DNA of 64,000 nt from Stenotrophomonas sp. ZAC14D1_NAIMI4_1. Lineage in GTDB: Bacteria; Pseudomonadota; Gammaproteobacteria; Xanthomonadales; Xanthomonadaceae. Where the stretch lies: assembly GCF_003086775.1 (NCBI RefSeq), contig NZ_CP026001.1:3250407-3314406 (forward strand), given 5' to 3'. The stretch's first letter is position 1; the number at the start of each line of letters is the position of its first letter. The notes under the pieces were generated by a model that was given only the letters and a program-made list of their open reading frames with translations, did not search any database and had not been told where the DNA came from. Shown in pieces: positions 37,977-49,972 of this stretch. The translations under genes and the position numbers were made by a program.

Positions 37977-39014
37977 TCAGGCGCGCGCGAGCAGGCGCAC
38001 GGCGCGGGCTTCGGCCACCGCCACCAGCAGCCGCTCCAGCGCCAGCCAGGCGTCACCGTCGGCGCGACCCTTGGCGATGCGGTCGACCAGACCCGCCTCG
38101 GCCACGAAGCGCTCCCAGCGCTTGCCCTCAGGATGCCGCTGCAGCGCGCGCTTGTACGGCGCCTGCCGCGATTCCCAGATGCCGCGCGATTTCATTTCGG
38201 CGGCCAGGTTGCCGCCGCGGGCCTGCACCCGCGCCAGGCCGGCACCGGCCAACAGCTCGCGGATCACGATCGGCATCAGCGCGGCCACGGCCTCGCCTTC
38301 GCCACGCAGGCCGGCGAGCATGCGCAGCACCGCCTGCGGCTGGCCCGAGAACGTTGCTTCGACCAGACGGAACACGTCGTAGCGGGCGGCGTCGGCCACC
38401 AGCGATTCCATCCGTTCGACGTCCAGCGGCTGGCCGTCGGCCAGCAGGGCCAGCTTGTCGATTTCCTGCGCGGCGGCCAGCAGGTTGCCTTCCACGCGTT
38501 CGGCCAGGCGCTGCACCGCTGCGCCATCCGCACGCAGGCCCTTGCTGCGCAGGCGGCGCTCGATCCAGTCCGGCAGTTCATGCGGCTTGATCGCCCAGGC
38601 CACCGACAGCACGCCGACGCGGTTGACCGCCTCGGCCCACTTGCCCTGGTGGGCCTTGCTCCATTCGTTGGCGGTGATCAGCAGCACCACGTCCGGCGCC
38701 GGGTCGGCGCAGAACCGGCTGATGACTTCGGCGCCGTCCTTGCCCGGCTTGCCGCTGGGCAGGCGCACTTCCACCAGGCGCCGCGCACTGAACAGGCTCG
38801 GCGCGTTGAAGCTGGCATCAAGCTGGTTCCAGTCGAAATCGCGGCCGTCGGCGTCGAACACCTCGCGCTCGTCCACGCCGCTGGCGCGGGCGCGGGCGCG
38901 CACCGCATCGGCGGCTTCCAGCACGCGCAGGGTTTCTGGGCCGGCGATCAGGTATACCGGCGCCAGCGCGGTGTCACCGCCCTGGCTGGCCAGCTGTTCC
39001 GGTCGCAGTTCCAT
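37977..39014 (-). CDS. holA: DNA polymerase III subunit delta
   Basis: A 345-residue clamp-loader subunit that opens the beta clamp. Weakly conserved but recognisable: MELRPEQLA..LAPVYLIAGPETLRVLEAADAVR at the N-terminus, SFNAPSLFSARRLVEVRLPSGKPGKDG, and the helical collar in the last third. lptE is upstream and nadD directly downstream, the conserved order. The start at 39014 gives the standard MELRPEQL opening. Confidence 0.94.
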   Translation of the reverse strand: MELRPEQLASQGGDTALAPVYLIAGPETLRVLEAADAVRARARASGVDEREVFDADGRDFDWNQLDASFNAPSLFSARRLVEVRLPSGKPGKDGAEVISRFCADPAPDVVLLITANEWSKAHQGKWAEAVNRVGVLSVAWAIKPHELPDWIERRLRSKGLRADGAAVQRLAERVEGNLLAAAQEIDKLALLADGQPLDVERMESLVADAARYDVFRLVEATFSGQPQAVLRMLAGLRGEGEAVAALMPIVIRELLAGAGLARVQARGGNLAAEMKSRGIWESRQAPYKRALQRHPEGKRWERFVAEAGLVDRIAKGRADGDAWLALERLLVAVAEARAVRLLARA

Positions 39015-39027
39015 CGTATGCGGCAGC

Positions 39028-39612
39028 TCAGGGCTTGACCGGCGCCGGCACGGTGGCCGGTTCGCCATCGGTCGACACGGCCGGCTTCGGTGCGGACAGG
39101 CTGCCGCCGCGTTCCAGCTCGGCACGCACCACGCTGTCGATGCGGCGGATGATCGAGGCGGACATTTCCCGGCGCAGCTCGTCGGCCAGGATCTCGCGTT
39201 CGGTGGTGGTACCGGTGGCGTCGGTCGGCGGCGACACGTAGTCGCGCGACAGTTCGATCACCTGCTGCGGCACCAGCTCGCTGCCGTCCTCGCGGCGGAA
39301 GATGAAGATGACCGCATAGCGCAGGCTGTATTCCTGTGCGCGGCCCTGTGCGTCGATGGCGATGGGCAGGTCACCCCAGCGCTCGGACAGCACCTGCAGC
39401 TGTGCCGCCGGATCCGTGCTGTCCTCGTCGGCCAGCTTCGCACCGGACGCCAGCAGGCTGCGGTTCAACAGCTTGACCAGCTCGCTGTAGGGCGCGGTGG
39501 AGACCACCTTCACCGGCGCGGTGTCGGTCGGCAGCATCAACTTGTTGCGCAGGTGGAAGCCACAGCCGGCAAGGCCGAGGACAAGGACGAGGGCAAGCAG
39601 AATTCGGGTCAT
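39028..39612 (-). CDS. lptE: LPS-assembly lipoprotein LptE
   Basis: A 194-residue outer-membrane lipoprotein that plugs the LptD barrel and places lipopolysaccharide on the cell surface. The lipobox LAGC ends at Cys17, followed by GFHLRNKLMLPTD, the LptE opening. The C-terminal quarter is a disordered Pro/Ala tail. It overlaps nothing and ends 13 bases before the holA start. Confidence 0.94.
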   Translation of the reverse strand: MTRILLALVLVLGLAGCGFHLRNKLMLPTDTAPVKVVSTAPYSELVKLLNRSLLASGAKLADEDSTDPAAQLQVLSERWGDLPIAIDAQGRAQEYSLRYAVIFIFRREDGSELVPQQVIELSRDYVSPPTDATGTTTEREILADELRREMSASIIRRIDSVVRAELERGGSLSAPKPAVSTDGEPATVPAPVKP

Positions 39613-39750
39613 GGGAACAGTCTGGCGGAGCCGGGCGATCACGGCAACAGACAGCGTGCCCGAGGACGCGTGAACGCAGGGCCATCGGCACGTGGCCGTG
39701 GCATGGCGACAACGCACCGGCCGCCAGGGCGGCGGCCGGTGCCGGGTGCA

Positions 39751-42735
<2,985 letters not shown>

Positions 42736-42969
42736 ATGAAATTGCTGCAACAGGCCGCCCTTGCCGTTTCCCTGGCCCTGGGCATCGCCGCCACGGCACA
42801 GGCCGCGACCTTCAACTGCGCCTACATCATCACCGATGAACCCGGCAGCTCCGGCTGGCACTCTGAGGAGGCCGATACCGAGCAGAACGCGATCAACCAG
42901 ACCATCGCCTGGATCTATGACACCTTCGGCCCCGTCGGATTCGAGGTGAAGTGCTACCAGCAGCCCTGA
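42736..42969 (+). CDS. Small secreted protein of unknown function
   Basis: A 77-residue product with a clear signal peptide (MKLLQQAALAVSLALGIAATAQA, cleavage after residue 23) and a mature part of 54 residues: ATFNCAYIITDEPGSSGWHSEEADTEQNAINQTI and so on, ending CYQQP. Two cysteines (near each end) could form one disulfide. CTGGAG precedes the ATG. I do not recognise the family. It stands alone, between leuS and a DUF998 gene. Confidence 0.7.
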   Translation: MKLLQQAALAVSLALGIAATAQAATFNCAYIITDEPGSSGWHSEEADTEQNAINQTIAWIYDTFGPVGFEVKCYQQP

Positions 42970-42999
42970 CCCACCCCGGGCGCGGCAGCCGCCGCGCCC

Positions 43000-43599
43000 T
43001 CAGTGGCGCCGCGACAGCGGCAGGGCCAGGGCCAGCCAGGCCGCCCAGCAGGCGAAGGCCAGCCGCTGCGCCAGCGGCGCCGGCAGCACGCCCTGCAGGG
43101 CAAACGCGGCCAGGCCGGCCAGCGCGCCGCAGCCCAGGGCCAGCAAGGCCATCGCACGCCCGTGCCCGCCGCGAAGGCGCGGGATGCCCAGCATCAGCGT
43201 GCCGACCACGAAGCCCAGCACCCAGACCATCCAGGCGCTGGCGTGCAGCTGGCTGGCGCCGCCATGCAGGTCTTCCGGGTCCAGCGGCAGCAGGCCCATG
43301 GCCGCGAAGGCCAGGCCCGCCAGCAGCAGCATCTGGCTGCCCACCCGCGGCGCCCAGCCCGCCCCGACCGGCAATTGCCGGCGCAGGCGCTCGGCCACCA
43401 CCACTGCCAGCGCGCCCGGCAGCACCAGGCCCAGCAGGTTGAAGGCAAGCGCATGTGGCACGCCCTGGGCACCAAGCAGCGCCACCGGGTGCACGGCCTG
43501 GGCGTAGCCCGCCAGCCCTGCGCCGAAACCGAGCACGGCCAGCACGAACAACATGGCGGCCAGCAGCCCCAACCAACGATCAAGCCAGAGCACGGACAT
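43000..43599 (-). CDS. DUF998 membrane protein
   Basis: A 199-residue protein with about six hydrophobic helices. The second region, LAGYAQAVHPVALLGAQGVPHALAFNLLGLVLPGALA, is the DUF998 signature. The role of the family is unknown. Its start faces the cnoX gene divergently. A second DUF998-type gene is at 63348-63962. Confidence 0.82.
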   Translation of the reverse strand: MSVLWLDRWLGLLAAMLFVLAVLGFGAGLAGYAQAVHPVALLGAQGVPHALAFNLLGLVLPGALAVVVAERLRRQLPVGAGWAPRVGSQMLLLAGLAFAAMGLLPLDPEDLHGGASQLHASAWMVWVLGFVVGTLMLGIPRLRGGHGRAMALLALGCGALAGLAAFALQGVLPAPLAQRLAFACWAAWLALALPLSRRH

Positions 43600-43762
43600 C
43601 GCGCGGACCCACCTGTAATGAAAGACCGCTGCATTGTCGCGGCAGGCACGACAACCGCCAAGCCACGGCACGTTTGCCCGTGCCGGGTGTGACGACAGGG
43701 TTGAGACCGACATGGATCGACACCATAGAATCGGTCTCCAGTTGCCAGGCGATATCTCCCCC

Positions 43763-44623
43763 ATGACCGAGACGACGACACACGTATTCGACGCCACCAC
43801 CGCGACCTTCGAGGCCGAGGTGCTGCAGAAATCCCTGCAGACGCCGGTGCTGGTGGACTTCTGGGCCACCTGGTGCGGCCCGTGCAAGACCCTGGGTCCG
43901 ATGCTGGAAAAGCTGGCGGCCGAGTACAACGGCGCGTTCGAGCTGGCCAAGGTCGATGTCGACGCCGAGCAGCAGATCGCTGCCGCTTTCCAGATCCGTT
44001 CGGTCCCGACCGTGTTCCTGGTCAAGGGCGGCCAGCTGGTGGACGGCTTCCCCGGCGCCATCCCCGAAGGCCAGCTGCGCGAGTTCCTGGCCCAGCACGG
44101 CATCGTGCCGGCCGATATCGGCGATACCGTGGCCGAAGACGAGGCGCCGCTGGACCCGCAGGCGCAGGTGGACGTGCTGCGTGCGCAGATCGCCGCCGAA
44201 CCGGACAAGGACGAGCTGAAGCTGGACCTCGCCCTGGCCCTGCTGCAGGTGGGTGGCGTGGATGAGGCCGGCACGCTGATCGATGCCCTGCCCGCCAACC
44301 TGGCCACCGATGACCGCGCGGTGCGCGGCCGTGCGCGCCTGGCCTTCGCCACCGCGCTGAAGGATGCGCCCTCGGCCGAGGCCCTGGATGCCCGCATCGC
44401 CGCCGATGGCAAGGACCTGCAGGCCCGCCATCTGCGCGGCGTGCAGCTGCTGCTCGGCGGCCACGACGAAGCCGCGCTCGAGCAGTTCCTGGAGATGCTG
44501 CGGATCGACCGCACCTTCGCCGAAGGCCTGCCGCGCAAGGTGCTGATCGATGCCTTCAACGTCATCACCGACGAGGACCTGGTCGGCCGCTACCGCCGGA
44601 AGATGGCCTCGCTGCTGTTCTGA
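43763..44623 (+). CDS. cnoX: Thioredoxin-TPR protein, CnoX/YbbN-like
   Basis: A 286-residue protein: thioredoxin domain (about 1-110) with the full WCGPC active site (37-41), then a helical TPR-like C-terminal half (DKDELKLDLALALLQVGGVDEAGTLID..LGRYRRKMASLLF-type end). E. coli CnoX (YbbN) has SxxC and acts as a redox chaperone handing substrates to GroEL; here the two cysteines are intact, as in many proteobacteria, so it may also reduce disulfides. Start ATG 43763. A GTAG-type hairpin follows. Confidence 0.9.
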   Translation: MTETTTHVFDATTATFEAEVLQKSLQTPVLVDFWATWCGPCKTLGPMLEKLAAEYNGAFELAKVDVDAEQQIAAAFQIRSVPTVFLVKGGQLVDGFPGAIPEGQLREFLAQHGIVPADIGDTVAEDEAPLDPQAQVDVLRAQIAAEPDKDELKLDLALALLQVGGVDEAGTLIDALPANLATDDRAVRGRARLAFATALKDAPSAEALDARIAADGKDLQARHLRGVQLLLGGHDEAALEQFLEMLRIDRTFAEGLPRKVLIDAFNVITDEDLVGRYRRKMASLLF

Positions 44624-44679
44624 ACGAAGGCACGCTCCGTTCAGAATTCCTGCACTGAACGCGGGCAATAATGTGATCG

Positions 44680-44701
44680 GTAGCGGCCTTTTGGCCGCTA
44701 C
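44680..44701. terminator. GTAG-ended hairpin after cnoX
   Basis: GTAGCGGCC (44680-44688), TTTT, GGCCGCTAC (44693-44701). It can be read as a weak terminator or a short SMAG palindrome, 57 bases past the stop. Confidence 0.55.
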
Positions 44702-44730
44702 GATCCATTCGGGGGGATGAGGTCGGGGCC

Positions 44731-46431
44731 ATGGGGTCTTGCAGCTGCGCCCCCGCACAGCCGGGACAGCACTCCGTGACCGTTGGCCGTTCGTCGTCTT
44801 CCCTCGCCCGCCGTTTCGCCGCACTGCTGTGCGCCCTGCTCCTGCTGCCCGGCCTCGCCGCTGCACAGGACTGGAACTACCGGGTCCGCCCCGGCGATAC
44901 CCTCTGGGATCTGGGCGGCCTGTACCTGAAGGCGGACGTGCCCTGGCAACAGCTGCAACAGCACAACCGCATCGACAACCCCTACCGCTTGCCGCCCGGC
45001 GGGCTGCTTCGCTTCCCGGTCAGCTGGCTGCGGGTCGAACCGGCCCCCGCGCGCGTGCTGGCCGTGCGCGGCACCGTGCAGCTGGCCGCTGCCAATGGCA
45101 GTGCCACCCGTGCCCTGCTCGCCGGCGAGCGGCTGCACATCGGCGACACCGTGCAGACGGCGGCCGATGCCAGCGTCACCCTTGAATTCGCCGATGCCTC
45201 GCGCCTGCAGCTGCGCGAGCACTCGCGGCTGCGCCTGGACCAGCTGAGCCGCTACGGCCGCACCGGCATGGTCGATACCCGCGTGCGCCTGCAGCAGGGC
45301 CGGGCCAGCAACCGCGTCACTCCCGCCCGCGGCCCGGCGTCGCGCTACATCATCGATGCCCCCGCAGCCACCAGCAGCGTCCGCGGCACGGTGTTCCGGG
45401 TCAGTGCCGGCGACGGCACGCAGGTCGGTGCCACCGAAGTACTGGAAGGCCGCGTGCAGGTGGGCAATCCGCACGGCCAGCGGCTGGTGCGCCCGGGCCA
45501 GGCCAGCCGCAGCGCCAGCGCCGATGCGGCACCTGAAGCCGTATCGGCGCTGTTGCCCGCGCTGCGGCTGCGCAGCGATGCCACCACGCTGGCGCCGCTG
45601 CCGGCACGCCTGGCATGGGAGCCGGTGGCCGCTGCCGACCACTACCGGGTCGAAGTGGTGCTGGCCACCACGCCGGAGATCCTGCTGTTCGCGGCCACCA
45701 CCACCGGCACCTCGCTGGTCATCGACGACCTGCCGCCCGGCGCCCTACGCCTGCTGCTGCGCGCCGTCGATGCGCAGGGCGTGGAAGGCCTGGATGCCAG
45801 CGCCGATTTCCTGCTGAGCGACCAGCCGCCACCGCCGCTGACCGTGTCGCCCCTGCACGGCCAGGCCGTCAACAGTGACCGGCCGCGCTTCCGCTGGACC
45901 CAGGCCCCGGGCGCGAGCAGCAGCGTGCTGCAGATCGCCGGCGAGCCACGCTTCCTGCAACCACTGCAGCAGCAGGCCAGCGCCGGCACCGACCTGCGCC
46001 TGGCCACGCCGCTGCCGCCAGGACAGTACTTCTGGCGCATTGCCTCGCGCGATGGCCAGGGCCACCAGGGGCCGTTCGGGCAGGCGCTGCCCCTGCAGCT
46101 CACCGACGATCCGGTCGACCCGGCCCTGCAGCCGCCCGAAGCTGCCCACGGCGAGCTGACCCTGCGCTGGCAGGCCGGCAGCGAAGGCCAGCGCTACCGC
46201 GTGCAGGTGGACCGCCGCGGTGACTTCAAGGCGCCGCTGGTGGATGAAACGCTGGCGCAGCCGCAGGTCAGCTTCAAGCGACCGTGGCGCGGTACCCTGC
46301 ACGTGCGCGTGCAGTACATCGACGACGACGGCCACGCCGGTCCGTTCTCACCCGCCCAGCAGGTCAAGCTGCCGTGTCGGCTGTGCTACGGCGCCGGCGG
46401 CAGTGCCCTGCTGTTGTGGCTGCTGCTGTGA
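44731..46431 (+). CDS. LysM and FecR-domain periplasmic protein
   Basis: A 566-residue exported protein. After a signal sequence (about 27-46) comes a LysM-like module (WNYRVRPGDTLWDLGGLYLKAD..LPPGGLLRFP, about 48-98), then a FecR domain (about 105-240: VQTAADASVTLEFADASRLQLREHSRLRLDQLSRYG..SSVRGTVFRVS), and about 300 residues of Fn3-like beta repeats. It could bind peptidoglycan and a ligand and signal to the next gene product. The ATG at 44731 or a GTG at 44776 may be the start. The last residues form a short hydrophobic tail. Confidence 0.88.
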   Translation: MGSCSCAPAQPGQHSVTVGRSSSSLARRFAALLCALLLLPGLAAAQDWNYRVRPGDTLWDLGGLYLKADVPWQQLQQHNRIDNPYRLPPGGLLRFPVSWLRVEPAPARVLAVRGTVQLAAANGSATRALLAGERLHIGDTVQTAADASVTLEFADASRLQLREHSRLRLDQLSRYGRTGMVDTRVRLQQGRASNRVTPARGPASRYIIDAPAATSSVRGTVFRVSAGDGTQVGATEVLEGRVQVGNPHGQRLVRPGQASRSASADAAPEAVSALLPALRLRSDATTLAPLPARLAWEPVAAADHYRVEVVLATTPEILLFAATTTGTSLVIDDLPPGALRLLLRAVDAQGVEGLDASADFLLSDQPPPPLTVSPLHGQAVNSDRPRFRWTQAPGASSSVLQIAGEPRFLQPLQQQASAGTDLRLATPLPPGQYFWRIASRDGQGHQGPFGQALPLQLTDDPVDPALQPPEAAHGELTLRWQAGSEGQRYRVQVDRRGDFKAPLVDETLAQPQVSFKRPWRGTLHVRVQYIDDDGHAGPFSPAQQVKLPCRLCYGAGGSALLLWLLL

Positions 46432-48053
46432 GACGCTCGCCCCTGCCCTGGTCGCGGCGCATCCTGCTGGCCCTGCTGGCCGGCATCGCCACGGCGGTGG
46501 TCAGCCACGGGCAGTTCCTGTGGCGGCAGGATGAAGCCGCCTACGACCTGCTGGTGGGCGACTGGGACTACCGCCCCGACCCCAGCGTGCTGATCGTGGC
46601 CATCGACGAAGAGAGCCTGCAGCGCATCGGCCAGTGGCCGTGGCCGCGCTCGGTGCATGCACGACTGCTGGACCGCTTGACCGATGCCGGTGTCGAACGG
46701 GTGGCATTGGACCTGATGCTCTCCGAGCCGGACCGCCGGGACGCGCGCCAGGATGCCGAACTGGCCGCGGCCATCCGACGCAATGGCCGCGTGGTGCTGC
46801 CGGTGCTGGCGGCGCCGGCGGCAGGCGACCGCCTGGCCGAGGAACTGCTGCCCATCCCGCTGATCGCCGCCAGCGCAGCAGCCATCGGCCACAGCGACGT
46901 GGAAGTCGATGGCGATGGCGTGGCGCGCGGTGTCTACCTGCGCGCCGGCATCGGCCAGCCGCACTGGCCGGCGCTGGGGCTGGCGCTGTCCGGCCTCCCG
47001 GCCCAGCGCATGCATGGCCTCGCCGACCCCGCGCCTGCACTCGAATCGCCCTATCAATGGCGTCGCGACGACTACGTGCGCGTGCGCTATGCCGGCCCGC
47101 CCGAGCGGCTGCCGCACGTTTCCTACGCCGATGTGCTTGATGGCCAGGTCGACGCGTCGCTGCTGCATGGCCGCCGCATCGTGGTCGGCATGACCGCCAG
47201 CGGCATCGCACCACGCCTGCTGACCCCGACCACCCGCGAGTACTGGATGAGCGGCAGCGAGTACCAGGCCAACATTGCCTCGATGCTGCTGCAGGACAAG
47301 CAGATCAACGTGCTGCCGCGCATCGGGCAGGACGTGCTGTCCGGGCTGATGGCGGCGCTGTGCGTAATGCTGCTCGGCCTGCGCCTGCCGTGGCTGGCCG
47401 CGCTGTGCTCACTGCCGCTGGCTCCGCTGCTGGGCTGGCTGCTGCTGCGCGTGGGCAACCTGTGGTGGACACCGGCCAGCGCCCTGCTCGGCGTGCTGCT
47501 GATCCTGCTGGTGTGGGCGGTCTGGCGCATCTCGGCCTGGCACCGCCAGGCCAACCGCGATGCGCTGACCGGGCTGGGCAATCGCCTGCGTTTCGAACAG
47601 GCCCTGCAGGAGGAATGCGATGCCGCGCGGCGCAGTGGCAAGCCGCTGAGCCTGGCCCTGATCGACGTGGACCATTTCAAGCATCACAACGACCGCCACG
47701 GCCACCAGGCCGGTGACGGCGTGCTGCGCGATGTCGCGCGGCTGATCGCTGCACATGCACGACGCCCGCGCGACATGGCCGCACGCTATGGCGGCGACGA
47801 GTTCGCGCTGGTGCTGCCGGACACCCCGGCCGATGGCGCGCGCCTGGTGGTCGAAGACCTGATCGCCGGCGTGCGCGCACTGCCGCCCCCGGGCGACGGC
47901 CGCGGTGCCGGCATCACCCTCACCATCGGCGTGTACACGCGCGTACCCGATGGCAGTCTGCATCCCCACCATTTCGTCGAAGGCGCCGACGCCGCGCTGT
48001 ACCGCGCCAAGGACAACGGCCGTGACGGGTATGCAATGAGTGGTGAGGTGTAA
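46428..48053 (+). CDS. CHASE2-GGDEF diguanylate cyclase
   Basis: A 541-residue inner-membrane sensor. A first helix (10-30), a periplasmic CHASE2 domain (about 31-310, DPSVLIVAIDEESLQRIGQWPWPRSVHARLLD is typical), three helices (about 305-375) and a C-terminal GGDEF domain with an intact RYGGDEFALVLPD active site. It should make cyclic di-GMP. The start is a GTG overlapping the LysM-FecR stop by 4 bases, so sensor and partner are co-translated. The GGDEF is preceded by RDALTGLGNRL, and no obvious RxxD inhibitory site lies five residues ahead of it (RPRDMAARYGGDEF has R..D at five residues: a possible I-site). Confidence 0.92.
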   Translation: MRRSPLPWSRRILLALLAGIATAVVSHGQFLWRQDEAAYDLLVGDWDYRPDPSVLIVAIDEESLQRIGQWPWPRSVHARLLDRLTDAGVERVALDLMLSEPDRRDARQDAELAAAIRRNGRVVLPVLAAPAAGDRLAEELLPIPLIAASAAAIGHSDVEVDGDGVARGVYLRAGIGQPHWPALGLALSGLPAQRMHGLADPAPALESPYQWRRDDYVRVRYAGPPERLPHVSYADVLDGQVDASLLHGRRIVVGMTASGIAPRLLTPTTREYWMSGSEYQANIASMLLQDKQINVLPRIGQDVLSGLMAALCVMLLGLRLPWLAALCSLPLAPLLGWLLLRVGNLWWTPASALLGVLLILLVWAVWRISAWHRQANRDALTGLGNRLRFEQALQEECDAARRSGKPLSLALIDVDHFKHHNDRHGHQAGDGVLRDVARLIAAHARRPRDMAARYGGDEFALVLPDTPADGARLVVEDLIAGVRALPPPGDGRGAGITLTIGVYTRVPDGSLHPHHFVEGADAALYRAKDNGRDGYAMSGEV

Positions 48054-48066
48054 CGCCCGCTGGCCC

Positions 48067-48091
48067 GGTTTTGGGGTTTTGGGGTTTTGGG
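48067..48091 (+). repeat. Telomere-like GGGGTTTT repeat
   Basis: Short tandem tract GG-TTTT-GGGG-TTTT-GGGG-TTTT-GGG just past the GGDEF stop. Four G-runs could form a G-quadruplex; no hairpin is evident. Confidence 0.7.
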
Positions 48092-48165
48092 TTCTGCAGG
48101 CCGGGGTTCAACATACGCATGCGAATGGTTAGACTCGAGTCCTCGCCCCCGCGCCCCGCCCGCCC

Positions 48166-48627
48166 ATGAAAGCCAGCACCTTCCGCCTCGGCATCAACCT
48201 GTGGCCGCCGTTCCTGTTCACCGGCATCCATGTCACCCGCATCACACCGGACTACCGGCAGATCGAGGTGGAGCTGCGGATGCGCCCCTGGAACCGCAAC
48301 TACGTCGGCACCCATTTCGGTGGCAGCCTGTTCGCGATGACCGATCCGTTCTGGATGCTCGGCCTGATGCACACCCTGGGCCGCGACTACTACGTGTGGG
48401 ATCGCGCCGGGGCCATCGAATTCCTCAAGCCCGGGCGCGGCACCGTCCGCACCGCCTTCCATATCGACGAGGCGGTGCTGGATGAGCTGCGCTCCCAGGC
48501 GGCCAACGGCGAGAAGGTGCTGCGCTGGTTCAGCAACGACGTGGTCGATGCCTCCGGCGAAGTCGTCGCCCGCGTGCGCAAGCAGGTCTACGTCCGCCTG
48601 AAGCCGCAGGCGCGCGGCGCCCCCTGA
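48166..48627 (+). CDS. DUF4442 hotdog-fold thioesterase-like protein
   Basis: A 153-residue protein. NLWPPFLFTGIHVTRITPDYRQIEVELRMRPWNRNYVGTHFGGSLFAMTDPFW is the DUF4442 pattern, a HotDog fold related to acyl-CoA thioesterases (the HFGG segment is where the substrate site lies). A substrate cannot be named. It begins 113 bases after the GGDEF gene. It ends at the stop facing the next gene, which is convergent with it. Confidence 0.85.
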   Translation: MKASTFRLGINLWPPFLFTGIHVTRITPDYRQIEVELRMRPWNRNYVGTHFGGSLFAMTDPFWMLGLMHTLGRDYYVWDRAGAIEFLKPGRGTVRTAFHIDEAVLDELRSQAANGEKVLRWFSNDVVDASGEVVARVRKQVYVRLKPQARGAP

Positions 48628-48628
48628 C

Positions 48629-49897
48629 CTACAACGGCACCGACAGCACCGGTTCGGACCCATCCAGCATGTCCGCTTCCCGCCGCGGCACCTGCAGATG
48701 CCGGCCATCGGCCGACAGCACCGGCGTGCGTGTGGATGAACGCCACTGTGCAGGCAGTCGTTGCAGGGCCTGCTCCGGTGCATCGGCCTGCTGCCGAAGC
48801 CAGCGCTGTGCACCGAGCAGGCGCAGCAACGCAGCCACGTCCTGGCTGCGCGCGGCGTAAGAGCGGTACGTCGGTGCGGCGATGTCGCTGAGGACGCAGC
48901 CGACCCTGTTGGACAGACAGCTGAAGTCCCTGCTCCGCACGCTCCCCGTCGCTACGGGCTGGTCGGCCACCAGCAAACGGGTCGCGGCCGGGTCGCAGGC
49001 CCAACCCAGGTTCAGCGCGAAACGGCCCAGAGTGTGTTCGCGATCCAGCATCAGCACGGCGCCGGTCTGCTGCAACGACGCATCGATGGCAGCCCTGCTC
49101 ATCGCGAACTCGCCCTGCATTGCCCGACACAGGCTCTGCTCAGCGGCTTCCATCGGCTGTAGTGCGCTTTCGCAGGCCGCCGGCAGCACCTGGCCCGGCG
49201 GCAGTTCCGCCAGCATCTCCGCCAGCAGGTACACGTTGGCACGCACCATGGCCGCGCCGATCATGCTGTCAATGAGCGCATTGCCACCGCGCATGAGGCG
49301 CCGTCCCACCTGCACCGAACGGCAGCTGCCAGCCAGCGCCGCGGGAACATCGCCCCGCACGAAGGCCAGCGCATGCACGCCGCTGGCATCCATCAGGGTC
49401 TGGTAGCGCGGCCAGGGGTAGATCCCGGGGGAGCCCGAGGGCAGGAACGGCGTATCGAAGCGGTCGGCATCGGCCAGCGCGTCGAGGCGTTCATGCAGGC
49501 CCTCGTGCCCGGCGTGGGCGGCACGGAACTGCGCGGTATCGGCGCGCACCTTGGCCAGGCAGCTTTCACCCGTGGACCGGCAATAGCCCTGGCTGTCGAC
49601 CTTCACCTCCGGATGCGTGGCCGCCAGCACCGAATCGGTCCGGTCCGGCGCCGGGTCCACCTGCCAGTGCCGCACATCCTCGGCCAGCGCGGCCTCGCGC
49701 TGGGCCCGGTCCAGGCCATCGAAGGGCAGCGTCCATAACAAGGCGAAGCCGTCCTTCCCCGGTAGCGGCCGCACGTCCTCCAGCCAGCGCACCTGCTCAC
49801 GCTGGGCCGGCGGCAGCGGCCAGAACCGCGACAACGTCCACACCAGCACCGCCAGCACCAGCAGGGCCCAGCCCACTCCGCGCAGAATCCTCAACAC
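48629..49897 (-). CDS. Membrane-anchored protein of unknown function
   Basis: A 422-residue product. An N-terminal helix (about residues 2-24, RILRGVGWALLVLAVLVWTLSRFW) leads into a mostly helical soluble domain rich in Leu, Arg and Ala with scattered Cys (YCRSTGESCLAKVRAD; SCRSVQVGRRLM). I do not recognise the family. GTG at 49897 starts it just before the helix; the open frame to 50410 is antisense to the DUF502 gene. It ends 2 bases past the DUF4442 stop, convergent with that gene. Confidence 0.7.
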   Translation of the reverse strand: MLRILRGVGWALLVLAVLVWTLSRFWPLPPAQREQVRWLEDVRPLPGKDGFALLWTLPFDGLDRAQREAALAEDVRHWQVDPAPDRTDSVLAATHPEVKVDSQGYCRSTGESCLAKVRADTAQFRAAHAGHEGLHERLDALADADRFDTPFLPSGSPGIYPWPRYQTLMDASGVHALAFVRGDVPAALAGSCRSVQVGRRLMRGGNALIDSMIGAAMVRANVYLLAEMLAELPPGQVLPAACESALQPMEAAEQSLCRAMQGEFAMSRAAIDASLQQTGAVLMLDREHTLGRFALNLGWACDPAATRLLVADQPVATGSVRSRDFSCLSNRVGCVLSDIAAPTYRSYAARSQDVAALLRLLGAQRWLRQQADAPEQALQRLPAQWRSSTRTPVLSADGRHLQVPRREADMLDGSEPVLSVPL

Positions 49898-49972
49898 AGC
49901 ATCCGTTCCCTGTCTGGCTCCCGCCCCGACCTTCCAGCGTAATCCAGCGCAATCGGCCGCTACAATGCGCAC

